From contig CAVRBO010000001.1 of NCBI GenBank assembly GCA_963719285.1, positions 1,302,001 through 1,366,000 on the forward strand: a stretch of 64,000 nucleotides of DNA. Reading direction: 5' to 3'. How positions within the stretch are numbered: position 1 is the first letter of the stretch; every line of letters starts with the position of its first letter. The notes under the pieces were generated by a model, which saw only the letters and a program-made list of their open reading frames with translations, did not search any database and was not told the DNA's origin. This document shows positions 40,102 to 49,849 of this stretch, in pieces. The position numbers and the translations under genes are program-made. The DNA is from C-114 sp963719285. GTDB lineage: Bacteria; Chloroflexota; Limnocylindria; Limnocylindrales; CSP1-4.

Positions 40102-40670
40102 CACACCACCTCACCACCGGCCACCGGGCGATCCGATCGCGCGCGTGACTCGACGATGGCCTCCTCCAGGCGCGCGAGCGCCCGATGGAGGCGCGACTTG
40201 GCGGTCCCGAGCGGGATCCCGAGCGCCGCGGCAACACCGGGCACCTCGAGATCGGCGTAGAAGCGCAGCGCCAGCACGGCCCGGTCGTCGGCGCTCAATC
40301 CGTCAAAGGCCCGGCGCATCTCGTCCCGCTCCCCCGCCCCAACGGCGGCGTCATCGACCACAGCTGTCGCCTGCGGTTCAAGTCCCGTCGCCGAGACCTC
40401 ACGGATCGACCGACGGCGGGCGCGGTCGATCGCCGCCCGGACGGTGATCCGCCGGAACCACGACGGCCACGCACCGGGCGTGCGAAGCGAGGGCAGGTCG
40501 CGCCAGGCACGGATCCACGCCTCCTGGCTGGCATCCTCCGCCTCGGTCTCGGTCCGCAGGATGGCCCGGCACAGGCGGAGAGCGGCGGGCGCCTCCGCCT
40601 CGATCAGCCGGGAGAACGCCTCAGTGGAACCGACCTGTGCGGCCATGACGAGATCCTCGAGCGAAGCCAT
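40101..40670 (-). CDS. ECF RNA polymerase sigma factor
   Basis: A 189-residue sigma-70 family factor. Region 2 (about 15-80) contains ASQEAWIRAWRDLPSLRTP; region 4 (about 125-175) contains LSADDRAVLALRFYADLEVPGVAAALGI with the helix-turn-helix and the GTAKSRLHRAL recognition helix. It would direct transcription of a stress or envelope regulon, controlled by the coupled membrane protein. ATG 40670 starts the homology. Confidence 0.92.
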   Translation of the reverse strand: MASLEDLVMAAQVGSTEAFSRLIEAEAPAALRLCRAILRTETEAEDASQEAWIRAWRDLPSLRTPGAWPSWFRRITVRAAIDRARRRSIREVSATGLEPQATAVVDDAAVGAGERDEMRRAFDGLSADDRAVLALRFYADLEVPGVAAALGIPLGTAKSRLHRALARLEEAIVESRARSDRPVAGGEVV

Positions 40671-40736
40671 CGTTCACTCAAGGCGCGCCGGGGCGCGCGA
40701 TTCGTTCCCGAGCGCCTGCTCGACCCCCGGCGAGGT

Positions 40737-42416
40737 TCAGGCCGGGGCCGTGACCCAGTCCGGGAGCTCGCGCTCGAGGGTCGCCAGCGGGAGCGATCCG
40801 TGGCCGAGCACCTGGTCGTGGAACTCGCGCAGGTCGAACCGCGAGCCGTCGCGGGCCGTCAGCTGGCGGCGGAGCTGCTCGATGGCCCGCTGGCCGAGCT
40901 TGTAGGTCAGCGCCTGGGCCGGCCACGCGATGTAGCGGTCCGTCTCGATCGTGGCGTCCGTGAGGGACAACCCGGCTCCCAGGAGGTAATCGATCGACTG
41001 CTGACGGGTCCAGCGCAGCTCGTGCATGCCGGTGTCCACCACGAGGCGGGCGGCTCGCCAGGCCTGTGCGTCGAGCATGCCGAACCGTTCGGCCTCGTTG
41101 CGGAAGAGACCCATCTCGTCGGCCAGTCGCTCGCTGTACAGGCCCCAGCCCTCGGCGAACGCGCCGCCGACCATCCGGGAGCCGAGGCGCCGGAACGTGT
41201 TGAGGTTCGGGTTCTCCATCTCGAGCGCGATCTGGAAGTGGTGACCCGGCACGGCCTCGTGATACGTGGTCGTGGCGAGCTTGGCGTACTTGCGAGACGG
41301 CAGGTCGTAGCCGTTCGCGTAGTAGATCCCCGGACGCGAGCCGTCCGTGGACGGCGGGTAGTAATAGGCGAACGGGGCGTCGGCTTCCTTGAACTCCTCG
41401 ACGGCGCGGACCTCGATGCCGGCCTTCGGCAGCGTCCCGAAGTACTTCGGCGCGAGGGCCATCGCGCGGTCGATGTCCTCGTTGGCCCGGGCCAGCATCT
41501 CGTCCTTCGTCGTCGGCGTGTTCGACGGATCCGCCTCCGTGTGGGCCCGATAGGCTGCCGCGTCGTCGCCGAAGCCCTCGCTCTTGGCGATGGCGCGCCG
41601 CTCCCCATCGATGGACGCCATCTCGTCGAGCCCGATCTGATGGATCTCGCGCGGGTCCATCTCCAGCGTCGTCCAGGCCCGGATGGCCGTCCGGTAGAGG
41701 GCCGCGCCGTTCGGAGCGGACCAGATGCCCGGATCCGTGCGCGACGCGGCGAGGTAGGGCCCGCGGAGCGCCTCGAGGAACGCCGCATCGGCTGGCCGGA
41801 CCACATCGCGGACGATCTCGGCGATCCGCTGGCGGTCGCCGTCCGAGGCGACCTTGGCGGCTCCGACGACCGGAGAGGCATCGACCGGGGTCTCGAGCAG
41901 TCGCTCGACCTGGGCGATGGTGCGTTCGACGACGATGCGTGGGGCGGTCAGGCCGCTCGCGAGGCCCTCGCGCAGGAGGTCGGCGCAGGCCGCCATGAAC
42001 GCGGGATACGCGCGCAGCCGGGCCTCGAACGACTCGAGGCGGGCCGGCGTGTCGGCCTTCTGGAACTGGACGAGGGCCGGGAGGAGCGTCTGCGGGCCGC
42101 CCATCTGGTCGACGACACGGAGGACGTCGATGCGCTGGGCGTGCTCCTCGATCCCGAGGTCGGAGACGACCCCGATCATGTCGCGCGTGATCCGGTCCTC
42201 GACGCTGAGGCCGTCGGTCGGGATCGCCTCGACCTCACGCTTGGACGCGCGCCACAGGGCGAGCGCCTTCGCTCGGCCTGCTTCGCTCGGGTCCTCCAGG
42301 CGGTCCGCGTACCGCTCGTCGCCGTACATGGTCGCGGTCGTGGGATTGAGCTCGAGGACCGCCTCCCAGAACCTGTCGGCGAGGGCGTTGACGGCGTTGG
42401 GCGTCGGGTCGGTCAC
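40737..42416 (-). CDS. DUF885 family putative metallopeptidase
   Basis: A 559-residue protein of the DUF885 family, related to M32/M2-like zinc peptidases. The presumed zinc motif is HEAVPGHH (about residue 370) with a downstream Glu in GGAFAEGWGLYSE. No signal peptide, so probably cytoplasmic. It is mostly helical. GTG 42416 follows AAGGGGAG and is where similarity begins; a longer in-frame start lies in the neighbouring gene. Activity in this family is usually annotated only as uncharacterised peptidase. Confidence 0.88.
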   Translation of the reverse strand: MTDPTPNAVNALADRFWEAVLELNPTTATMYGDERYADRLEDPSEAGRAKALALWRASKREVEAIPTDGLSVEDRITRDMIGVVSDLGIEEHAQRIDVLRVVDQMGGPQTLLPALVQFQKADTPARLESFEARLRAYPAFMAACADLLREGLASGLTAPRIVVERTIAQVERLLETPVDASPVVGAAKVASDGDRQRIAEIVRDVVRPADAAFLEALRGPYLAASRTDPGIWSAPNGAALYRTAIRAWTTLEMDPREIHQIGLDEMASIDGERRAIAKSEGFGDDAAAYRAHTEADPSNTPTTKDEMLARANEDIDRAMALAPKYFGTLPKAGIEVRAVEEFKEADAPFAYYYPPSTDGSRPGIYYANGYDLPSRKYAKLATTTYHEAVPGHHFQIALEMENPNLNTFRRLGSRMVGGAFAEGWGLYSERLADEMGLFRNEAERFGMLDAQAWRAARLVVDTGMHELRWTRQQSIDYLLGAGLSLTDATIETDRYIAWPAQALTYKLGQRAIEQLRRQLTARDGSRFDLREFHDQVLGHGSLPLATLERELPDWVTAPA

Positions 42417-42579
42417 GCTCGGTCTCCCCTTTTCGGCGCCGTCGCCCGTGAGCGTCGGCGGCGGTCGTGCCTGGGCGGTCGAGTCGACCTCGTCCGTCCG
42501 GCGTGTGATGGTGGCAACAGGGTACAGGGACGCGGCCCGGGCGGAGCGAGGGCGATGCGGGCGACGCCTGTCCGGCCGG

Positions 42580-45500
42580 TCAGCCGGTCGGGCCCCCGGC
42601 GCCGCCGAACAGCGGCATCTGCTCGCCGGACCGCTCGATGAGCGGGTCGAGGCCGATGTACGGCTCGAGGTCGGCGATGGCCAGCTCCTCGGTCGCGGTC
42701 CACGCCCGGAGATGGTTCGCCTTGATGACGTGCCAGTTGCCCGCCTCGACCGCCTGGCGCAGGAGGGGCGACCGCTCGAGCTTGTAGCGGACGAGCTCGG
42801 TCCGCTCCGGCGCGATGACGAGGAACCGGACGAGGTTGTCCTGGTTGGGGATATGGGCATGCCGCCGGAGGACGGGCTCGGCGAGCATCGCCGTCCACTC
42901 GACCTCGAACAGGAAGGCGCCACGCGAGCGGACGTACCAGATCGCGTCGACCTGCTCCACCTCCTCGGTGGCGCCGTGGCTGACGAGGGGGAGATACGCG
43001 CTGCGCTCGCGCTCGTCCAGCCAGGCAGCGAGAGGCCGTCCGCCCAGGCGACGCGTCTGTTCGCGCTCGCTCAGCCAGACCCGGTAGCCGAGGCGATGGC
43101 CCGTGTCGGCGAGGAGCGCGAGCAGCTCCGTGTGCTCCTGGCTCCGCTTCAGCAGGTCGTCGCCGGTGACCAGCTTGTCGGCGGTCGAGGCGAGACTCCG
43201 GTACGAGGCGAGACACGCCCGGACGAGTGCCTCGTCCGGCAGATCGTGGCCGGTGAAGAGGCGCGCGATCCGGTCGAAGAACGCCGTTTCCGAGAGACGG
43301 CCGGCCGTCGAGAGGAGGCTGAAGACCGCCCACTCCACCCGGTCCGCGAGGGGCAGGGCCGCGGCGGCCACGTCGTTCTTGTCCGAGAGCCACCAGCGAC
43401 CGGGCTCGATCTCGAGGAGCCGCTTCTGGTCGGGCCGGCCGAGCTCGTCGCGGATGACCGAGAGGATCGTCTCGACCTGGTCGTTGCCGGCCAGGGTGGC
43501 GGGTTCGCGCCGTTCGTCGCGCCGCGGCCGGGCCGTGGGACCACGTCGCGCGACGGCAGGCTCGGCGCGGTCCGGTCGCTCGGCCCGGTCGCCTCGATCC
43601 GGGCGATCGATGCGGTCGCCCCGGTCGCCCCGGTCGCCCGCTCCCCTGCCCGAGTCGGGCATGAGGTCTGGTCGTTCATGGATGCCGCGCCGGCCGCCGG
43701 CGTCGGAGCCGCCGCGATCCGAGGGCCCCGGTCGCGCGGGTCGCCCCGGTCGCGCGGGCCCGCGCCGGACGTCCCATCGGCGCCCTGCGGGGCGTCGGCG
43801 GCGCCGGGTCGGGCGGGGCGGTCGGACCCGGTCGCGGGGGCGTCGTCGGGCGGCGGTGCGACGAGGCGGCGGAGCATGCCCGCCCGGTCCATCCCGACCA
43901 GCACCTCCCCGAGCAGCCGTTCCTGGCGGGCAGGCTCGCCACGCGCCTGGAGGATCTCGACGGCCGTGTCGGCGACCGTCCGGGCGGCCTCGGCGACCGA
44001 GAACGGGCGATGGTCGAACCGCTCGGGCGGGGCGAACAGGCCGCGACCGGGGAGCATGTCCGGGTCGCCGGTCCCACCCGGCGTGTGGGGCAGGCCGATG
44101 TTCGCCCGGGTCCGCGGCGGCGGCGCGAGGGTCCCGCCGGGCGGGATGAACTCGACGATGCCGCCGACCTCGTCGCCGGGCTCGCCGAGCCGGGCACCCA
44201 CGAGCCGGAAGCCGGCCCGGACGCCACCGAGCGCGGCGGCCACGAGCGCCTCGGGCCCACCCGCCTCGAGGAAGAGCACCACCCGGGCATCGCGGGCCAG
44301 CCACGGCTCGACCGCCGCGAGCGATCGACCGAGCGCGGCGGCCTGCCAGCCCCATGGCGCACGGCCACCGGCCCCGAACAGCGACTCGAGCGGCAGCAGG
44401 GCGGCCGCCTCGCGCCCGAGGAGCCAGCCGGTCGCGAGGTAGGCGTAGGAGAGGCGGTCCTGGTTGGGACGCTGCGGCGGCTGGCCGACGACGAGGCGCA
44501 CGCGCGGACGCTGGACCGTGCTCCCGACGACCTCGCGCGCCTCGACCTCGAGTGCCCGGAACGCCGATGCGGTGCCGAGGCGGACGACGGCGGTCGCGAC
44601 CCCCTCACCCAGGCTGCGGACGTCGTCGCCGAGGCGGGCCGGAGCGGGCCCGAACGTGTTGCCCTCCAGCCGCTGGACGAAGCCGCGGACCACGCGATAG
44701 CCGTCCTCGAAGGCGAGCCACGGGTTCCGTTCGCGCCACTGGTCGCCGGCGGGCAGCTTGACCCGGCCGGCGTGGATCCGGACGTTCGCGATGCGGCCCG
44801 GGAAGCCGTTGAGCCGGCTCGCGGGGAGCAGCGCGTGAAGCAGCGACAGCCGGAGGGCGGCCTCCACCGACGCCGACCTCAGGTCCGTGTCGATCCGTTC
44901 GAGGATCGCCTGGAGGCCGTCGAGCTGGCGCGGCGAGTGGAGGTCGAGGAGCTGGTCCACGAGCTGGTCGTGCCCGTCGAGGGTGGGGAACCGCTCGTGC
45001 AGCAGGTGCCAGGCGTGGCCGCGCGGGTGGATCGACTCGGCGCGGTCGAGATCGTCCTCGTCGACCGGCGCGTGACGCTGCTCGCCGCCGCCGAGCTGAT
45101 CGCGGCACACGACGCACCGGTAGTGCTTGCGGGTGAGCCGACCACGGGGCGACCACTGGCGCGGCGTCGAGCCGACCGGACCGGCCGCGTCGCGATCGCG
45201 GCCCGCCATCACGCCTTCCCCGACATCGTCCCCGTCGCCGCCATCACCGTCGTCGTCGCCCTCGCCCTGGGCCTCCCAGATGAACTCGTCGACGACGGCA
45301 CTCCGACCGCACGTGGGACAGCGGGTCGCGAACGTGTCGCCGATGGACACGCGCAGGCTCGTCTGGCCGCGCGGAGCGGCACCGAGTGCCTGGAACGCCG
45401 CGTCGAGATGGCGGACGTCAGGCGGGCGCAGCACGATCTCGGCCAGGAGCCTGGTCAGTGGGTTCGACTCCATCGAGACAGCGCGCCGCTGGCGGTCCAC

Positions 45501-45677
45501 GGCGGCGCGAGCCACCCAGCCGCCGCGCCCGTGCAGGTCGACGACCACGTCACCCGGAGACGAATGGCCGTCGATCGCGGAGGCGACCAGGTCCGGGGGC
45601 GGTGGCGCGCCGAGGCGCTCGAACGCGGGAAGCGTGATGGCAGGGTCGGGGCGGGTGAGTGGATCGCGGGCGACCAT
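42580..45677 (-). pseudogene. Degenerate DNA-methylase-like protein, gene split by one frameshift
   Basis: The protein reads in one frame from ATG 45677 to about 43730 and in another from there to 42580; joined, it would be about 1030 residues. The join falls in an Arg/Asp/Gly repeat linker: the first frame ends RDRGDPRDRG and the second continues PSDRGGSDAGG. One missing base in the GGGGCCC run (minus strand, near 43723-43729) explains it. The N-terminal half resembles adenine DNA methylases with a zinc ribbon (DLHGRGGWVARAA as motif I; two CxxC pairs), but the catalytic DPPY position reads GQPP. The C-terminal part is unrecognised. Without a frameshift, a two-gene reading would need a 500-base overlap. 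Confidence 0.65.
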
Positions 45678-45782
45678 GTCCGGGCATTGTGCCACCGCCG
45701 GTCGCGGTGGTCGCCCATCGGGGCAGAATTCGTTGCCCGTGGGCGCCCCCGGTGCGGTCCCGCGCTCGGGGTCAGCCGATGT

Positions 45783-45804
45783 GGGTCGTCACGCGGGACG
45801 ACCC
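45783..45804 (-). terminator. Hairpin downstream of the TPR gene
   Basis: GGGTCGTC (45783-45790) pairs with GACGACCC (45797-45804) over a six-base loop, just after the TPR gene stop on the minus strand. It is a perfect 8-bp stem without a U-tract, so termination efficiency is uncertain. Confidence 0.4.
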
Positions 45805-45810
45805 GCTGTC

Positions 45811-46668
45811 CTAGGCCTCGTCGAGCTCGTCGGGCTCTTCTTCGAAGGCCTCGTCCGTGGTGACATCGGCGGGCAGGACGCGATCGAGATCCTCGATCTC
45901 CTCGTCCTCGACATCGTCCTCGAGGTCGTCCTCGAGATCCATCTCCTCACGGATCAGCGTGCCCTTCGTATACGGCCGCAGGTCCGTGGACTTGGCGGCG
46001 GTCGGGAAGCTCACCTTGCCGTAGTTGCGCGGGTCCTGGAAGGTCTCGCGGATGATGATCCGGACGTCCTTGTCGCCAAGGGACGTGACGCCCGCGGCGT
46101 ACTTGTTGCCTTCCGCCAGGAGCTTGAGGAGCCGGGCCGCGACGCGCGGCTCGACGGTCCCGATCCGGGCGCCGTTGCTGATCGCGATGAGCCGGTTGCC
46201 CTCGGGCAGGAGCTCGACCGCGTCGCCCGGGTTCACCTGGGCGAGCTTGCGCGGATCGGCGAGTTCGATCAGGGCGGCGAAGCCGGTCTTGCCGGTCTCC
46301 TCGACGAAGATGCCGACCGGCGCCTTGCTGCCCGGCTTGGCCGGGACGGTCGCGTCACCGGCATCGACGAGCAGCGTGCGCAGCCGGTCGATGTTGCGCT
46401 CGGCGATCCGGTTCGTCGGGTCGAGCGCCAGGGCGGTCTGGTAGTGCTCCCGGGCCGCACCGAGCTGGCCGAGCTCCCAGAGCGCCTTCGCGAGCCGGTT
46501 CTCGGCCTCGACGTCGGGGCCCATCTCCAGGATGCGCCCGTTCGTCTCGGCGGCCGCGGCCCAATCCGCGGCGGTCGCCTGGGCGACGGCCTGCTCGGAG
46601 AGCTGGCGCTTCAGCCGGATCTGGCTGGTCGCCGACGCTTTGGTGGTCTCGACTTCGGGGAAGGTCAC
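45811..46668 (-). CDS. TPR-containing protein with acidic tail
   Basis: A 285-residue cytoplasmic protein. Residues about 25-105 contain two tetratricopeptide repeats (AENRLAKALWELGQLGAARE, then HYQTALALDPTNRIAERNID). A beta-rich domain of about 110 residues follows (TGFAALIELADPRKLAQVNP onward, with PEGNRLIAISNGARIGTVE). The last 40 residues are almost all Asp/Glu. No enzyme motif. GTG 46668 has AAAGGACGA upstream. It has the best promoter in its neighbourhood, which suggests high expression. Function unknown; the acidic tail suggests protein-protein or RNA-polymerase contacts (inference). Confidence 0.75.
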   Translation of the reverse strand: MTFPEVETTKASATSQIRLKRQLSEQAVAQATAADWAAAAETNGRILEMGPDVEAENRLAKALWELGQLGAAREHYQTALALDPTNRIAERNIDRLRTLLVDAGDATVPAKPGSKAPVGIFVEETGKTGFAALIELADPRKLAQVNPGDAVELLPEGNRLIAISNGARIGTVEPRVAARLLKLLAEGNKYAAGVTSLGDKDVRIIIRETFQDPRNYGKVSFPTAAKSTDLRPYTKGTLIREEMDLEDDLEDDVEDEEIEDLDRVLPADVTTDEAFEEEPDELDEA

Positions 46669-46734
46669 GGTGGCGGGTCGTCCTTTCGGGCGCGCGCGAA
46701 CGGCGCGGAGAAGAGCGCACTGGTGCGAACGATG

Positions 46735-46763
46735 TTTATAGCATCGAACCCCCGAATCGTCCA
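46735..46763 (-). promoter_or_regulatory. Promoter of the TPR gene
   Basis: TGGACG (46763-46758), a 17-base spacer and TATAAA (46740-46735) on the minus strand, about 60 bases of leader before GTG 46668. Confidence 0.65.
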
Positions 46764-46800
46764 CCCGGCACGGGTGGCTGCGCAGTCGTCCGGCCCTCCC

Positions 46801-47622
46801 CTAGGTCGAGCGGAGACCCAGGTTCCAGGCGACGACGGCGACGCCCAGCGCCGTGAGCAGGATGGATTGCCACAGGAAGCGCGGATCGCGGCGCAGGGCC
46901 GGCGCCGTTCCGCGAACGGTGTCCCACAGGTAGAACACGAGCGTGAGCAGGGCCGGGAACAGCAGCCGCGGGGTCGCCACGGCACGGAGGATGCCGGCGG
47001 CGATCGCGATGGACGCCGCGTAGGTGCCGGCTGCCCAGATGGCGTCGCCGAGGCCGGACAGGCGCTCGATCGCGAAGCGGTAGCCAAGGAGTCCGGCGAT
47101 GAACGCGTCGGCCAGGGCGATCGTCACGATGCCCGTCTCGTTGATCGGGGGGCCGAGCTCTGTGGCGCCGGGTCCCGGCTCCACGATCCCGCCGCTGACC
47201 ATGCTGGCCGCGCCGAGGAATGCGAGGAAGGCCGCGATGAGCGCGGTCCCCAGGAGCGACGTGCGATCGACCGCGGTCATGCCGCCGGGCCGGTCGAAGA
47301 CCCGGGTCTCGAGACGGAGCGCGATGTCGAGGAGCAGACCTGCCCCCACGAGCGCCGGAACGAGCGCGAGACCCAGCGGCACGAGACGGAGCGAGCCCAT
47401 CGCGCCGGCCGCCACGACCGCCGGGATGATCGTCGCCTCGTAGGGGACGGGCGCCGGGCGGAGGGCCCCATCGAACAGGACCGCCCGGCCACCGAGCCAG
47501 ACGGCGGCGAGGAGCAGCCCGGCGACGGCCCAGATCAGCGGCCCGTCGAGCAGCCGGGACAGCCCGATGACCGTGATCGCGAGGACCACGAGCTCGACCT
47601 GGTGGCGGTGCCGGGGACTCAT
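46801..47622 (-). CDS. Polytopic membrane protein, unrecognised
   Basis: A 273-residue protein with about eight or nine hydrophobic helices and short loops; no catalytic motif is obvious to me. A central extracytoplasmic loop (VSGGIVEPGPGATELGPPIN) is the only long hydrophilic part. ATG 47622 is preferred over TTG 47631 because it sits eight bases after TACCCT, the leaderless geometry seen elsewhere. It lies between the TPR gene and polX, both on the same strand but apparently with separate promoters. Confidence 0.7.
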   Translation of the reverse strand: MSPRHRHQVELVVLAITVIGLSRLLDGPLIWAVAGLLLAAVWLGGRAVLFDGALRPAPVPYEATIIPAVVAAGAMGSLRLVPLGLALVPALVGAGLLLDIALRLETRVFDRPGGMTAVDRTSLLGTALIAAFLAFLGAASMVSGGIVEPGPGATELGPPINETGIVTIALADAFIAGLLGYRFAIERLSGLGDAIWAAGTYAASIAIAAGILRAVATPRLLFPALLTLVFYLWDTVRGTAPALRRDPRFLWQSILLTALGVAVVAWNLGLRST

Positions 47623-47630
47623 CGCCCCCA

Positions 47631-47636
47631 AGGGTA
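47631..47636 (-). promoter_or_regulatory. Leaderless-type -10 element of the membrane protein gene
   Basis: TACCCT on the minus strand ends eight bases before ATG 47622. Confidence 0.4.
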
Positions 47637-47650
47637 CCCGCGAGGGCGGC

Positions 47651-49582
47651 TCAATGACCGAGCCGAGCGGCCTTCCCGGCGACCCACGCGATCAGGTCCG
47701 CGCGCGAGCGCGTGTTGAGCACGGAGGCCGGTTCCACCCACGCGCGGCGTGCCTGGGCCACGCCCCAGCGCAGGAAGTCGAGCTCCTCGGTCCGGTGGGC
47801 ATCCGAATCGACCGACAGGATGCAGCCGGCCTCGACCGCGCGACGGGCGCGCGCGTCGGACAGGTCCAGGCGATGGTCCGAGCCGTTCATCTCGAGGGCG
47901 GTCCCGGTCTCGGCCGCCGTCGCATACACGGCTTCCCAGTCCAGGTCGAGATCGTCGCGCGTCTGGATCATCCGGCCGGCCGGGTGGGCGATCACGTCGA
48001 CGTGCGGGCTCCGGATCGCCCCGAGCACGCGCGCCGTCAGTTCGGCCCGGGCCTGCTTGCGAGCGACGTGAAGCGAGGCGACCACCAGGTCGTAGCCGGC
48101 CAGGAGCTCGTCCTCGAAGTCGAGGCGGCCATCGGCCCGGATCTCGAGCTCGCAACCATGAAGGAGGCGGAACCCTTCGGCCGGCGTCTCGGCCGGGGCG
48201 GTGCCGGCCGCCTCCTCGCGCGCGAAGCGTGCGTTCAGGTCGGCCACGATCCGACGCTGCATGGCGACCCGGTCGGGCGTCAGGCCCCGGGCGATGGCCA
48301 GCGACTGGCTGTGGTCGGTGAGGACCTGATAGGCGTGGCCCCGACGTCGGGCGGCCTCGGCCATCTGCTCGATCGTGTGAACGCCGTCCGACCAGTCGGA
48401 ATGGCTGTGGAGATCGCCCTTGAGGTCGGCCAGGGTCACGAGCCTCGGCAGGCGACCGGCCAGGGCGGCCTCGATCTCGCCCCGGTCCTCGCGCAGCTCG
48501 GGCTCGATGAAGGGCAGGTCGAGGAACGCGTACGCCTCGGCTTCGGTGGCGAACGTCTTCAGCTCGGCCGCGGCGCCCGTCGCCGGCTCGCCGTCCTCGT
48601 CGAGGCGCAGGTAGCCCTTCTCGGAGAGGCTCCAGCCGCGGTCGCGCGCCCGCTCGCGGAGCCTGATGTTGTGGTCCTTGCTGCCCGTGAAGTGGATGAG
48701 GTACGTGCCCGCCTCGCCCGGCGGCATCACCATGAGGTCGACCTGAGGTCCGCGAAGAAGCGCGACGGCCGCCTTGTGGCCGCCCCGGTTGACGACCCGG
48801 TCCACGGCCGGGAGCGACGTGAATCGTTCCACGAGGGCCGCGGGATCGGTCGTCTCGGCCAGCAGGTCCAGGTCGCCGATCGTCTCGCGCCGCCGGCGGA
48901 ACGATCCGGCGGGTTCGATCGAAATCACGCCCGGGACGTCGCGGAGGACCCCGAGCAGCTTCTCGATGGTCGTCTCGGCCTGGCCAAGCAGCATCCGGTC
49001 CTGCCGGTCGGCGAGGGCAGCGATGCCCTGGAGGATCGACTGCTCCGACTTCGCGGAGAGGCCCTTCACCGTTCGGAGCCGGCCCTCCTGCGCGGCTGTC
49101 CGGAGCTCCTCGAGCGTACCGATCCCGAGCTCCTCGTGGACGAGGCGCACCGTCCGCGGCCCGAGGCCGGGCACCCGGAGCATCTCGACGAGGGTCGGCG
49201 GGATCTCCGCCCTGAGGCGATCGTAGAAGCGCAACCGTCCGGTCTCGACCAGTTCGGCGATCTTGTCGCCGATCGCCTGGCCCACGCCCGCGATGCGCGG
49301 CGGCGTCCCTCGCCGATACGCGTCGGGAACGTCGATCGGACTGTGGGCCAGGGCGTCGGCCGCGCGGTGATAGGCGACGGTCTTGAAGACCAGCTCGCCC
49401 TTGACCTCGAGCATGTCGCCGATCTCGTGGAAGACGCGGGCAAGGTCGTCGTTCCCGAGCTCGTCGGGGGCCGGCATCTCGGCGAGCGCGGCCGAGTCGG
49501 CGGGCGGGTTCGCGGCGGGCGAGTTCGCGGCGGGCGCGTTCGCGGCGGGCGGCGGCCCTGGGTCGTGGCGTGAGGGGGACAT
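47651..49582 (-). CDS. polX: DNA polymerase X / PHP exonuclease
   Basis: A 643-residue bacterial family X polymerase. The first 35 residues are a Pro/Ala/Asn repeat (AANAP, AANSP, AANPP) encoded by imperfect 15-base tandem repeats and likely disordered. An 8-kDa HhH domain (about 40-120) and a second HhH (VPGLGPRTV) follow. The palm domain has the catalytic pair in GDLDLL (about 237-242). The C-terminal PHP domain begins with DLHSHSDWSDG and has the late DSDAHR, consistent with 3'-5' exonuclease and AP-site processing activity. It would fill short gaps in base-excision repair. A TAACCT hexamer ends nine bases before ATG 49582. Confidence 0.93.
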   Translation of the reverse strand: MSPSRHDPGPPPAANAPAANSPAANPPADSAALAEMPAPDELGNDDLARVFHEIGDMLEVKGELVFKTVAYHRAADALAHSPIDVPDAYRRGTPPRIAGVGQAIGDKIAELVETGRLRFYDRLRAEIPPTLVEMLRVPGLGPRTVRLVHEELGIGTLEELRTAAQEGRLRTVKGLSAKSEQSILQGIAALADRQDRMLLGQAETTIEKLLGVLRDVPGVISIEPAGSFRRRRETIGDLDLLAETTDPAALVERFTSLPAVDRVVNRGGHKAAVALLRGPQVDLMVMPPGEAGTYLIHFTGSKDHNIRLRERARDRGWSLSEKGYLRLDEDGEPATGAAAELKTFATEAEAYAFLDLPFIEPELREDRGEIEAALAGRLPRLVTLADLKGDLHSHSDWSDGVHTIEQMAEAARRRGHAYQVLTDHSQSLAIARGLTPDRVAMQRRIVADLNARFAREEAAGTAPAETPAEGFRLLHGCELEIRADGRLDFEDELLAGYDLVVASLHVARKQARAELTARVLGAIRSPHVDVIAHPAGRMIQTRDDLDLDWEAVYATAAETGTALEMNGSDHRLDLSDARARRAVEAGCILSVDSDAHRTEELDFLRWGVAQARRAWVEPASVLNTRSRADLIAWVAGKAARLGH

Positions 49583-49591
49583 CTCCGGTTC

Positions 49592-49597
49592 AGGTTA
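49592..49597 (-). promoter_or_regulatory. -10 element of polX
   Basis: TAACCT on the minus strand ends nine bases before ATG 49582; CCGGAG in the gap may serve as a short ribosome site. Confidence 0.4.
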
Positions 49598-49629
49598 GCC
49601 GAAGGGCTGCCCGGTGGACCCACACTTGC

Positions 49630-49790
49630 ACGCCCAGCGTGCCAACGAACGAACGAGCGACCGATAACAGGTCCTCACCCTCGCGTTGGCACGCCCGGCG
49701 AGCGAACCAGCGGGTGAGACCGCGATCGTGGGCCGCCGACCTCGCGTTGGCACGCCCAGCGAGCAGCGGCGGGTCGGGCAGGTCGGCGCG
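49630..49790. repeat. Dispersed extragenic repeat, copy A
   Basis: This roughly 165-bp noncoding block is shared with 57635-57795. It contains one inverted unit GCGTGCCAAC (49637) and two direct units TTGGCACGCCCRGCGAGC, the first starting at 49686. The distances are 49 bp from the inverted to the first direct unit and 61 bp between direct units. Both distances are identical in copy B. It occupies the gap between polX and the first GGDEF gene. Confidence 0.8.
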
Positions 49791-49849
49791 CGCCGGCGAG
49801 CAGCTGCCCGCCGCGGTGGCAGGTCGGGACGCGCCCGCGAGTGCGAACC

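Noticed and set aside
43149..43730. Continuation of the methylase-like first frame to its own stop at 43149
   Set aside because: After the break it becomes Ser/Arg/Ala noise, while the other frame carries well-formed protein; a 500-base overlap of two genes is not credible.
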